A stretch of DNA of 50,289 bases from assembly GCA_021208645.1 (NCBI GenBank), contig JAJOJL010000056.1:1-50289 (forward strand). Direction: 5' to 3'. The stretch comes from Bacillus sp. (in: firmicutes) (lineage in GTDB: Bacteria; Bacillota; Bacilli; Bacillales; Salisediminibacteriaceae). The position numbers and the translations under genes are program-made. Within the stretch, counting starts at the first letter, position 1, and each line of letters begins with the position of its first letter. Positions 39,397 through 48,225 of this stretch are shown one piece after another. Under the pieces are notes generated by a model that was not told where the DNA came from, did no database searches, and saw only the letters and a list, made by a program, of their open reading frames with translations.

Positions 39397-42377
39397 AAAT
39401 CCTCACCCCTTTGAATTTCCTAATCCCCTCTGCATCATTGGACATTTGTTTCATCTGTAACACATTTTGATTATAATTGCTCCTTCTGCAAAGCTTCTTA
39501 TAATCGCAAAACTTACAGTCGTTCTCATCGTCTGTCATAGTAAAATGACCATGTCTAATTATATCAATAAGTTTCTCTAAAATAGTTAAGCCAGTCTCCC
39601 TCAATCTCTCATCTTGTTTTCGTGTATACCTTTCCCCAAGTCCCTTGGCAGTCGGAAAATAGTAAGAACTCTCGTATACAGTCCCTTCATCCAAATGTAA
39701 ATGTTGTTCAATAGCCAATGCATAAATGAAATGCTGAAGCTGACGGCCGCCTTTAAAAGGCTTCTTGTCATGATAGTTATACGTACTGCCAGTCTTATAA
39801 TCAATGATATGATAATGGCCGTCCTTTGACTTATCTATTCTGTCAATTTTCCCCGCCACATTGATCGACTCTCCAGAGGGAAGGGTAATGGAGGCTGGTG
39901 CAATCCCTTCTAACCCAAAGGTATATTCAAAATCTTCTGGGTCATAATGCTCACAATAAATTTCTTCTTCCTTCAAAAAGATTTTACTACATAGCAAAAT
40001 ATCTCTCTCTTCCCGTTTCAACACCCGTTCACTAGGAGGAGGAATCAGTTCCTTTTGTTCTAAAATTAATTTATTTGCTATAGAAATGATTTTTTCTTCA
40101 TGCTGTTGAACGTTAGGTTTTTCATTTCCCAATTCCTTATAAAACAGCTCAAAAATTTGGTGAAGAAGACTTCCCCGTTCAGCAGCACTCAACCAACTGT
40201 TTTCGTCATAAGTGATATCTTCGATAGGACGAATCTTCAGAATTTCCTGTAGGAAATAGGCGTAAGGACATTGGGCAAGCTTTTCTAACTTACCTGCAGA
40301 CATGGTAATATCATTATTTATCCTTGGGTCCAATAGCTCGTTAACGGAAACATGCCCATCATAGGCTGTAAATTCTCCAGTTCCTCGCTGTACATCAGCC
40401 GCCATGCCGTAGATTAAGTTTTCATGGCTCTCTAAAAGCTGTTGATCCAGAACTATCGGTCCCTCTGCTACCAGCTGCCTGTTCCAAAAATCCTTTTTAT
40501 CTATATTTACAGTTGCATCTTCGACATAGGGAGAAAACTTTAAGTCCTTAAAATCACTATATGGATTGTTCGTCTTCATTCGAAAGCATTGTAAAAATAT
40601 ATGAGCGGGACTTACGGCACGATTATTTAATACATCAAAATTACAGTAGCTGACAGTAAGTTCACCTTCAGTATTAGCAATGACCTGTAACATGTTATAT
40701 AATCGTTCTCCCCCATCATCTTGTAACAACGGCAGTCCATTATTTAGTTTTGTCCGTTCCTCATCAAGGAGAAGGGGATCTTCTGTAATCCCTCCAGGAA
40801 ATTTTTTGTTATCAAGTCCAATTATAAAAACATTTTTTCGATTTACATAAACACCTTTTTTATAAGAAGTTACATGTAAATGGCCTGGTTTTGGAAGCGA
40901 TTGATTTACGATGATGGACAAAAGCAAATCATTTACTTTTCTAAACCCTTCATACTTATTTATCGTTTCATCACAGTAAGGTCTTAGTTTATCGATTTCC
41001 TCCAATATTACTGTTTTTGCATTTTCATCATGGGAAGAAAACCCTTTAAAATAGTTTCGTAAAAAAGTACTGTACTGCACTCATTAATTCTTTCGTATTT
41101 ACCATTTCGCCCACATTTGGTAGCTTTTTGAAAATGCGGCTAAACCATTGATGTAACCAACTTAGTTGGTGCAGGCGGTTCACTAAGTATTCTTTATAAT
41201 TATCATTGTCAGCTGTTGTTAATTTGTCTTTTATCCGACTCTGAGCAGCTTCTAATTGTGTAATATATCTTGACTTATTCCAACCGATTTGAGCGTCTCG
41301 AAGTAATTTAATTATGAGGAATTTGGAAGGCGCACCCTCCTCTAATTCGAGAACACCACCGTTAATCATTTCAATAAACGCCGTAACACTATATTCATCT
41401 CTCATCCACTCTAACAGGAACTTGACTAACTGACCTGTACGAGTATAAGTAATTGGTACTCCCTCGCCAAAGGAAATAGGTAATCCTGTTTTTTCAGCAA
41501 TTTGGTACAGGGTCGTAACGTAAGGATGCCTAGTTGTATAATACAAAACACAATCATCTAATTTGCTTTTGTTTTCTTTCACTCTCTGCAAAACAGCTTT
41601 TACTTCTATCTCTTCCGTTGTTGCAGATAGCAAAGTAATATCTGATTTATTCTCCATTCTATTTTCTAAATCATATAGAAAGCTATATGGGGAAGGGCTT
41701 CCCCAAGAAATAGAACGAATTGTTGTTTTCTCAGGGATTGGTACTCCCAAAACTTTTCTTAAAGGAAGTTTGTATGTAAAAACAGGTAAAATTATTCGTA
41801 ACAATTCATTTTCTAAGAAAGAAACGGAAAGATTAGACTGCAGAATAAAAACTACATTATCATTACGTTTTGCAACTTTCATGGCTTCACGCAACAGATC
41901 TGCTTCATCCATTAAATTTAATACTGCTAATGTATCCTCATACTTTTTTATTATTTGTCGCATATCCTTTCCTTTTTCCACCGATATAAAAGCTTCTTCC
42001 TGTAAATTACCATAGGTAAATCCACTTAAGCGAAAAAGTTTTACATTTTCATACATAGCACGGCTAAAGGATAGGGTTACTTCAAAATCAGTAAAATACT
42101 GAAATACACCCTCATCCTTTAGTTTTTTTAAGATGGAATAAAGAAGTTGTACACCAACAGTTTGCTCCAAATAATCAAAAGGCTTTTCTACATTTCTCTC
42201 TACTAATTCTCTCCCTAAATCACGAACTGTCTTTTTCTTTAAATTGATGGATTGGTTTCCTGCCCGAGTATAATTACTTATAATTTGTTCACCAATGGCA
42301 TAAGAGTCCACAATTAAGATCTTTTCCTGAAAAGGAAAATTAGTACATAACTCTTTCAAGTATTCTAATGTATCCAC
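39389..42377 (-). pseudogene. AddB/RexB-like nuclease subunit, one frameshift
   Basis: About 995 residues. The N-terminal half is a helicase-like scaffold without Walker A, as in RexB; B. subtilis AddB has one. The C-terminal half is a PD-(D/E)XK nuclease (GKIDRIDKSKDGHYHIIDYKTGS), framed by cysteines of an iron-sulfur cluster: one in AQCPYAYFLQ and three in CKFCDYKKLC. The start is GTG at 42377 behind AGGAGG. Six bases at 41061-41066 are one too long; with five the frame joins SAVQYFLRNYFKGFSS. It precedes and overlaps the addA-like gene, forming an operon. It could be the only AddAB or a second system. Confidence 0.82.
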
Positions 42378-42587
42378 TTTTAACCTCCTCTTAATTTCTT
42401 TATTGTGTATGGCAATTTCCCTATAATTGTCTCTTTGGTTAATATTCTCTTTATAATTTGGTAAATCCTGTTTTTAAATAATTTTTTAAAAAGATTCATG
42501 TTACAGGTTAATTGGCTAGTGATACAGAACCTCTACCATATAATTTCACCACCTCTTTATTGGTCTATTTTTTAGCAGTGAAAAAGT

Positions 42588-42633
42588 AAAAAGGTTGTCT
42601 TCCAAGGGATAATTACCCTTTAGACAACCTTTT
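42588..42633 (-). terminator. terminator of the CAP-domain gene
   Basis: AAAAGGTTGTCT pairs with GGACAACCTTTT-type arm (AGACAACCTTTT) and the inner AAGGG/CCCTT extends it; a T-rich tail follows on the minus strand. Confidence 0.85.
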
Positions 42634-42654
42634 CATATTACTAAGTACTCTTTT

Positions 42655-43488
42655 TTATTTAGTAATGAACATCTGTGTCCAATGATGCCCGTTGGCTTCG
42701 TAACCAACACCGATATGGGTGAAGTTCCCATTTAAAATATTTTGTCTATGACCTTCACTATTCATCCATGAATCCACTACTTGCTCTGGAGTAGGCTGTC
42801 CTTGGGCGATGTTTTCTGCTGCAGCCGTATATGAAATTCCAAAATCCCTTATCATGTCAAAAGGGGAACCATAAGTTGGACTCGTATGGGAAAAATAGTT
42901 GTTTTGCTGCATATCAGCTGATTTTTTCCTTGCTACATTACTTAATTCTGTATGTGCTTGTAAATCAGATAATCCATTATTTCTTCTTTGAACATTTGTT
43001 AGCTCAATAACTTGTTGTTCAAAGTCCGTATTTCCTTCCGCTTCTGTTGCCGCAGGCTGTTCCGTTTCCGGTTCAGTAGCTTTTTGTGCTTCTTCTGGAG
43101 GTGCACTTTGATCTTGTTCCGCATCAGCAGGAGGAGACTCAGCAGGTTGTTGTGTCTCTTCACTTGGTTCTTCCTTTGCTGGTGTTTTCTGTGGAAGACC
43201 TTTCTGCCCTCCCCCTTCCTGTACATGTACTTTATTGTGTTGTTGGTTAAAATCTATTTGATATTCAAATTTAGCTTCCTGAACCTGAATAGCCTTTGTA
43301 TGAGGAAATTCATCGCTATTGAGTGTAGTACTCTCACTGGATATATTGCTGTATGGGCCGATATCTTCTTGATACATAGAATCATTTGATAAACCGTTGT
43401 AAGTATTCTCCATGTCAGCATCATTCGCACAAGCTCCACCGATTAATAGAAAAAACACTCCAAAAAGCTTAAACAAGTTTCTTTGCAT
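42655..43488 (-). CDS. CAP-domain lipoprotein (YkwD/SCP-like)
   Basis: 277 residues. The signal peptide ends in a lipobox (LLIGGAC, Cys about 19), so it is likely a membrane-anchored lipoprotein. A long Pro/Glu/Gln/Ala linker (about 78-150) leads to a CAP domain (FEQQVIELTNVQRRNNGLSDL, KSADMQQNNYFSHTSPTYGSPFD, AENIAQGQPTPEQVV, WMNSEGHRQNILNGNFTHIGVGY). B. subtilis YkwD is related and CAP proteins occur in spore and cell envelopes. The ATG at 43488 follows AAAGGAGG. Confidence 0.9.
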   Translation of the reverse strand: MQRNLFKLFGVFFLLIGGACANDADMENTYNGLSNDSMYQEDIGPYSNISSESTTLNSDEFPHTKAIQVQEAKFEYQIDFNQQHNKVHVQEGGGQKGLPQKTPAKEEPSEETQQPAESPPADAEQDQSAPPEEAQKATEPETEQPAATEAEGNTDFEQQVIELTNVQRRNNGLSDLQAHTELSNVARKKSADMQQNNYFSHTSPTYGSPFDMIRDFGISYTAAAENIAQGQPTPEQVVDSWMNSEGHRQNILNGNFTHIGVGYEANGHHWTQMFITK

Positions 43489-43708
43489 TTTTATTAAACC
43501 TCCTTTGGATTATTTTCTCTTGATTAAGAAAAGATATTAATGGAAACTAATGAGAATTTATTCCACCGTTTTAAATATTTTTTAAGCGTTCATATAACTC
43601 ACTTCGAGTTACAACAGGAATTTATGACCATTTTTTCAATTAACGAGTTTAATTTGATTTTAATGACGTATAGCTTATTAAACGGAAACGAAAGCAAAAA
43701 AATAACCG

Positions 43709-44296
43709 TTAATAAATAACGGCTTTATATAAACTATTTAACTGCCTTATATACCTAAGTGGTGGTATATTAAAATAAGCAATTTCATCTGTTACAGAAG
43801 CAAATTCTACCGTTAAATAATCCTTCAAATGCTCATCCTTTTGAAAAAATGTTTGGTAGGCTAAAAATTTACCTGAATTCTTAATTGCCCCGTTTGTCTT
43901 TTCGATAATTGTACGCCGCAACTGAGAATCCATCAGTGTAAAGGGGATACCGGAAATAATAAAATCCACTTCATCAATATTTAAATCCTTTAATATGTTG
44001 TCAATATTTTCAGCACTATCATGATAAAGCTTTAAGCGCTTGTCTTTTACATTCTCCTCCATATATTCCACAAATTTCTCATTTAACTCAATGGCAATGA
44101 AAATTGAATCGTCTGTCATGTTTTTTAAAATATAATTTGTAAACACTCCTGTCGCTGGACCATATTCAACTATTACCAATCGTTTACTAAAATCAATTGC
44201 ACTACATAATTGTCGTACGGCACGATTAGAAGTGGGTGTTACAGAAGCAATATTTTTATCCTTAAATAAATTTTTTAAATATACAATTGTACTCAT
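43709..44296 (-). CDS. KsgA-like SAM-dependent methyltransferase (rRNA adenine/phospholipid type)
   Basis: 195 residues from the ATG at 44296; a GTG at 44311 is alternative. VIVEYGPATGVFTNYILKNM is motif I, then IAIELNEKFVEYMEEN, DFIISGIPFTLMDSQLRRTI (motif IV region SGIPF instead of NLPY) and YFNIPPLRYIRQL. It resembles short bacterial phospholipid N-methyltransferase-like proteins (COG3963) more than KsgA/Erm. It is too short for KsgA (about 290) and lacks its C-terminal domain. Substrate unknown. Confidence 0.7.
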   Translation of the reverse strand: MSTIVYLKNLFKDKNIASVTPTSNRAVRQLCSAIDFSKRLVIVEYGPATGVFTNYILKNMTDDSIFIAIELNEKFVEYMEENVKDKRLKLYHDSAENIDNILKDLNIDEVDFIISGIPFTLMDSQLRRTIIEKTNGAIKNSGKFLAYQTFFQKDEHLKDYLTVEFASVTDEIAYFNIPPLRYIRQLNSLYKAVIY

Positions 44297-44449
44297 AAGC
44301 CAGACCGACACTCCTTTTTCTTAGTCTTTTCCTGTTTTTTGTGTAACGTAAACCTCTCTCCCTAATTTTCCCATTTAACAGCATCCATAACCAACAACTA
44401 TTTTAGATTACATTCATTACGGATTCTTACTCATTGGGGGCTCTATAAA

Positions 44450-44493
44450 AAGGTTGTGTGTCTCAAGAAGGAGTACCTCCATTTGAGACACAT
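44450..44493 (-). terminator. terminator of the iminopeptidase gene
   Basis: TGTGTCTCAA pairs with TTGAGACACA (44457-44466 and 44483-44492), with inner GGAG/CTCC, followed on the minus strand by ACCTTTTT. Confidence 0.85.
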
Positions 44494-44508
44494 TTGTGTA
44501 GGTATCTA

Positions 44509-45379
44509 TTAGTCGTTATCATTTAAAAACTTATTAACTACATTTATATATTCTTTCTCTTCTTCTAAATAGGGCATATGGGCACTATTCTCAAACACAT
44601 GAAATTTTCCCTTTGGCGCTAATTTACTGAAATAAGCGGTAGTTTCAGGTGTTGCCTCGTCATATCGTCCACATGTAAAAAGGCTTGGTACATCAAATTC
44701 CTTTAACCTACCTGTACAGTCAAATGCTTTCAAATTACCTGTAACATGAAACTCGGAAGGACCCCACATGGTTTGATATACTTTAGGATTTCGATAAGCT
44801 GCACCTTTGATTAAAATCTCGGGAATTGGATCCATTCTACATACGAACCGTTTGTTAAATTCAGCAGTTGCCTTCTTATACTCCAGGGAATCTGTGGTTC
44901 CCTCCTTTTCACATCTAGTGAGAATACTTTGTATTTCTTTAGGAAGTAGTTTGCGATTCTTTTCTTGGTCTTTTGCCCATAGAGGTGCACTTAAACAGGG
45001 ACTTGAAAAAATAATAGAATTAATTCCTGTAGGGTTTAACAAATAAAAAGCAGCAGCTAATGTTGTCCCCCAAGAGTGTCCAAGAATATGTACTTTTTCT
45101 AGAGCTAATCTGTTTCTTATTTGAGCCAATTCTTCCACAAACCGATCTAAATTCCATAAGGATTGATCTTCCGGCCAGTCTGATTTGCCACATCCTAGTT
45201 GATCATAGAAAATTACTGAACGATCACTTGATAGTTCTTTTAGACCTTGCATTGAAAAGTGGGATGATCCAGGCCCACCATGCAAAAGAATAACTGGAGC
45301 TTTCTCGTTCCTATTATCGTATTTTTTTATACCAAACTTTTCCACCAGTTACATTTACATAACCTTCTGATATATTCAT
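44509..45379 (-). CDS. proline iminopeptidase-type alpha/beta hydrolase, one frameshift
   Basis: About 289 residues. VILLHGGPGSSHFSM (oxyanion hole), IFYDQLGCGKS, nucleophile LGHSWGTTLAA, the acid near FTCGRYDEATPET and catalytic His FENSAHMPYLEE are typical of proline iminopeptidases (S33). The ATG at 45379 follows CGGAGGGT and reads NISEGYVNVTGGKVWYKK, the usual family opening, but a coding seven-A run at 45322-45328 is one too long. With six the frame joins YDNRNEKAPVILLHGGPG. A shorter ORF from 45345 would lack the conserved N-terminus. Confidence 0.88.
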
Positions 45380-45427
45380 AAACTACCCTCCGCTTAAAAA
45401 AATGATCATTTCTATTCAATATATAGA

Positions 45428-45456
45428 AAAAGCCTGCCTACTGTGCAGACTTTTCA
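45428..45456 (-). terminator. terminator of the bactofilin gene
   Basis: On the minus strand AGTCTGC pairs with GCAGGCT (one wobble) and is followed by TTTTTC. Confidence 0.6.
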
Positions 45457-45469
45457 ATGTTTCAACTAG

Positions 45470-45880
45470 TTACCTACTTTTTTTATCTTGTTCTATTTCT
45501 TTTTCTATTGCCACAATATTTTTTCCTGCCTTAGCCCCATTCATAATACTCTCACCCCTGAACTGACCGTTTTCATCAATAACCAAGGTTTTCATTTGTA
45601 CTTTCCCTTCTAGCACTCCCGTTTCAAAAATATGAACCTTTTCCTCGACATTGACGCTTCCCTTTACTGTACCTGCAATAAATAAGTTACGTGCAGTTAT
45701 GTGTTTTTCAACATGGCCATCTTTTCCAATCGTCACATCTCCAGAGCATTCTACTTTTCCTTGAACCTTCCCATCTATTCGAATACTAGACGAGATAGAG
45801 ATGGATCCTTCAATGGTTGTTTCAGCACCAATGATCGTGGCGACTTCGCTCAACTTCTTTTCATTTTGTTTTGAAAACAT
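45470..45880 (-). CDS. bactofilin (polymer-forming cytoskeletal protein)
   Basis: 136 residues. After a short N-terminus, IIGAETTIEGSISISSSIRIDGKVQGKVECSGDV-type repeated beta-strands form the right-handed beta-helix core; the C-terminus is charged. Bactofilins self-assemble into filaments that position cell-wall enzymes. It lies 43 bases downstream of the M23 peptidase gene, the common arrangement in bacteria. The ATG at 45880 follows AACTGGTGATATA. Confidence 0.9.
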   Translation of the reverse strand: MFSKQNEKKLSEVATIIGAETTIEGSISISSSIRIDGKVQGKVECSGDVTIGKDGHVEKHITARNLFIAGTVKGSVNVEEKVHIFETGVLEGKVQMKTLVIDENGQFRGESIMNGAKAGKNIVAIEKEIEQDKKSR

Positions 45881-45923
45881 TATATCACCAGTTAAACTGG
45901 CTACACCTCCTTGAATTTACTAA

Positions 45924-46874
45924 TTAATTGTCACGTTTATGAAATGACATGTACATATATGGATCAACATGCTCTCCATTTCTCTTTATTTCATAATGAA
46001 GATGGACGCCTGTGCTTCGACCTGTTGTCCCCATTCTACCAATAATATCCCCTTTCTTGACACTATCTCCAACTTTTACATCAATTTTGTTTAAGTGGGC
46101 GTAAAGGGTTTCATATGTAGTGTCATGCTCTACCATTACTGTATTCCCATATCCTCCATTCCACCCTGCCATCGTTACTTTGCCATCTGCCGCAGCGTAA
46201 ATGGGTGTGTTTAACGGAGCTGCAATGTCAATACCTGAGTGGAAGCGTGTCCACCTTGTAAATGGATCTCTTCGATTACCAAATTGCGAGGAAATTCTTC
46301 CTTCTGCAGGAACATAGGTCGGAATAGTACGCAATTCCTCTTCATACTCTTCAAAACGCTGGAGCAGTTCCTCAAAACTATCTAATAATGCAGGCAATTC
46401 TTCTTTCATATCAACTAAGTTGTTGGACATACTTCTACTTTCTTCCGTTACCGTACTTTCAGGGATAACAGCACCACCACTTCCATCGAAAGATACAGTT
46501 TCCAACTCCCCTGGCATATCAAGCTCCATTTCTGATAACCGAGCTTCAAATGCTTTAAATTCTTTGATGGTTTGTTGAACCGACTTTGTTTCATTTTCTA
46601 ATACCAAATAGTCATTTTGGAGTTTGTTTATTTCTGCATATTGTTCTTCGATGACCAATTCTTTTTCAAGTAACAAGGCATTCAGTTTAGATTGATGGCC
46701 ATTAAGTATATCTATTATGACGGTTAAAGTTATAATCGTAATTGGTAGTAGTAGCAAGACTGATAAACTGCTGATATACACCGACTTGGAAAGGGAAAAT
46801 CGTTTCATTGGTTTATCAGGACTAGTTGAAACCATTACATTCCACCGAGTATAGTTATTTTTTCGTTTACGCAA
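45924..46874 (-). CDS. M23-family metallopeptidase (membrane-anchored)
   Basis: 316 residues. One membrane segment (about 33-57), then a coiled coil (about 65-110), a low-complexity linker, and an M23 LytM domain: SQFGNRRDPFTRWTRFHSGIDIAAP has the first zinc His and Asp, GYGNTVMVEHDTTYETLYAHL and GVHLHYEI the HxH. It cleaves peptidoglycan cross-links. The start is TTG at 46874, behind AAAGGAGGTAG. It is co-transcribed with the bactofilin gene. Confidence 0.92.
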   Translation of the reverse strand: MRKRKNNYTRWNVMVSTSPDKPMKRFSLSKSVYISSLSVLLLLPITIITLTVIIDILNGHQSKLNALLLEKELVIEEQYAEINKLQNDYLVLENETKSVQQTIKEFKAFEARLSEMELDMPGELETVSFDGSGGAVIPESTVTEESRSMSNNLVDMKEELPALLDSFEELLQRFEEYEEELRTIPTYVPAEGRISSQFGNRRDPFTRWTRFHSGIDIAAPLNTPIYAAADGKVTMAGWNGGYGNTVMVEHDTTYETLYAHLNKIDVKVGDSVKKGDIIGRMGTTGRSTGVHLHYEIKRNGEHVDPYMYMSFHKRDN

Positions 46875-47154
46875 ATGCTAACTACCTCCTTTCATTATAA
46901 TTGCAGAAAACGACACCAATACCTTTGATTCTATCAAAAAAATCAAATTTGAAAATACTTTTATGTCAAACGCAGTTAAATAGTTTAATCTACCTAGTAA
47001 GATTGATAGAATAAATACCAAATATTTCAATCCTAACTATTTCTTTGGATGAAACTTACCCATTAACACATGACTCCAAGTATATTATGATAGTATATAG
47101 TAGTTTAAAGACCATTAGAAACTTTGCTCTGGAGAGAAAGGTAAGGGTATTACA

Positions 47155-47847
47155 ATGGAAAGTAATTTACACGAACATTTTAAAAAGCAAGCGCTGTATT
47201 GGCTGAAAGATAAAATGGTAGACTTATGTGCAAATGAAGTGAAACTTTTTCCTTCAAGAAAAAAGTTAATTGCCGACTCAATGGGGATAAATCTTAAGAG
47301 AAAAGAAGCCCGTATTATTGAAGTAAAGGTCTCAAAAAATGACTTTAAAAGGGATAAAGTTTTAGAAGCTCCATACGGCTACCATGCAATTGCTGACTAT
47401 GCCTATATTATGACACCTGTTGGTCTCTTAAGTAATGATGAACTTCCAGATGGTTACGGTTTACTGGAAATAGACGATTTTGATAAAATAACCGTAAAAA
47501 AAAATCCAGTTAGAAACAAAAAGCCGATCTTAACATTAGACAGTTTAGTTAAAAGGACTGCTCGAGCTGCCACAAATGCCGTATTATTTAAAGAACTTTC
47601 AAAAGAAACCAAAGATCACACAAAAGGGAGCTTCACAAGAGGTGCAAAAATTCATTTAGTAAATGCCACATGTCCCAGTTGTAAAAAAAGACATAAGTAC
47701 TTGATTAAGACAGACCAATTACAAGTACTCTGTAAAGCTAGAGGTTGTAAAAAGTTTATTCCACTAAATCGTGCTCGAGTTCACCTTGTAACTTCGTACA
47801 ATAAAACATTTATTAACCAGATGCAGAAGCTGATGGAGGACGAGTAG
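47155..47847 (+). CDS. MmcB-like nuclease-fold protein with C-terminal zinc ribbon
   Basis: 230 residues. Residues 24-65 fit a restriction-endonuclease-like core (D41...RIIEVKVSKNDFKRD, with E56-x-K58), like MmcB-type DNA-repair proteins. A zinc ribbon follows: C173, C176, C193, C198 (CPSC...CKARGC). The middle has LLEIDDFDKITVKK and many basic residues. MmcB of Caulobacter is linked to damage-induced mutagenesis; the family call here is inference from motif pattern. The ATG at 47155 follows AAAGGTAAGGG. Confidence 0.6.
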   Translation: MESNLHEHFKKQALYWLKDKMVDLCANEVKLFPSRKKLIADSMGINLKRKEARIIEVKVSKNDFKRDKVLEAPYGYHAIADYAYIMTPVGLLSNDELPDGYGLLEIDDFDKITVKKNPVRNKKPILTLDSLVKRTARAATNAVLFKELSKETKDHTKGSFTRGAKIHLVNATCPSCKKRHKYLIKTDQLQVLCKARGCKKFIPLNRARVHLVTSYNKTFINQMQKLMEDE

Positions 47848-47949
47848 ATTTCTCCTCCGTAAGCTTCACAAACATTTTATTTTAAAAAATTTGTAATTGA
47901 CATCATTAGGAAGACAAATTTATAATAAAATTAGAAATATTCAAACAAA

Positions 47950-48175
47950 CCTACACTTTAGCATCATGCTCTAAAAGGGCAAGGTGAAAAAGCTATTTCC
48001 TACATACGTTTTATTCAGCAGTACTATACGGAAGATCTTCAAATAACATGGGTCGTGTTCGTTGAAGATAAGCCATCAATAGACTTCATTTTTAAGCTTT
48101 TATATTTTAAAGCTTTTATTTGGAAATCTATTGTTTTTTTATGTCCTTTTTTAGTCTAGCTCGTTAAGTATCATG
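47950..48175 (+). other. intergenic stretch with an unstarted ORF (possible gene remnant)
   Basis: A frame without start codon reads HHALKGQGEKAISYIRFIQ...VVFVEDKPSIDF and ends in a hydrophobic tail at about 48159. Composition looks protein-like near GEKAISYIRF, but there is no ribosome site. It may be a decayed gene fragment, or chance. The remaining 48180-48225 bases hold the icd ribosome site. Nothing else seen between 47848 and 48225. Confidence 0.2.
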
Positions 48176-48225
48176 TTCGAGCTATTCTCATAAATCATTT
48201 AAAGGAAAAGGAGTGAGGAACAATT

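Noticed and set aside
44296-44311. GTG start at 44311 for the KsgA-like methyltransferase
   Set aside because: It sits right at the GGAG, leaving no spacing; the ATG at 44296 is more plausible although its spacing is long.
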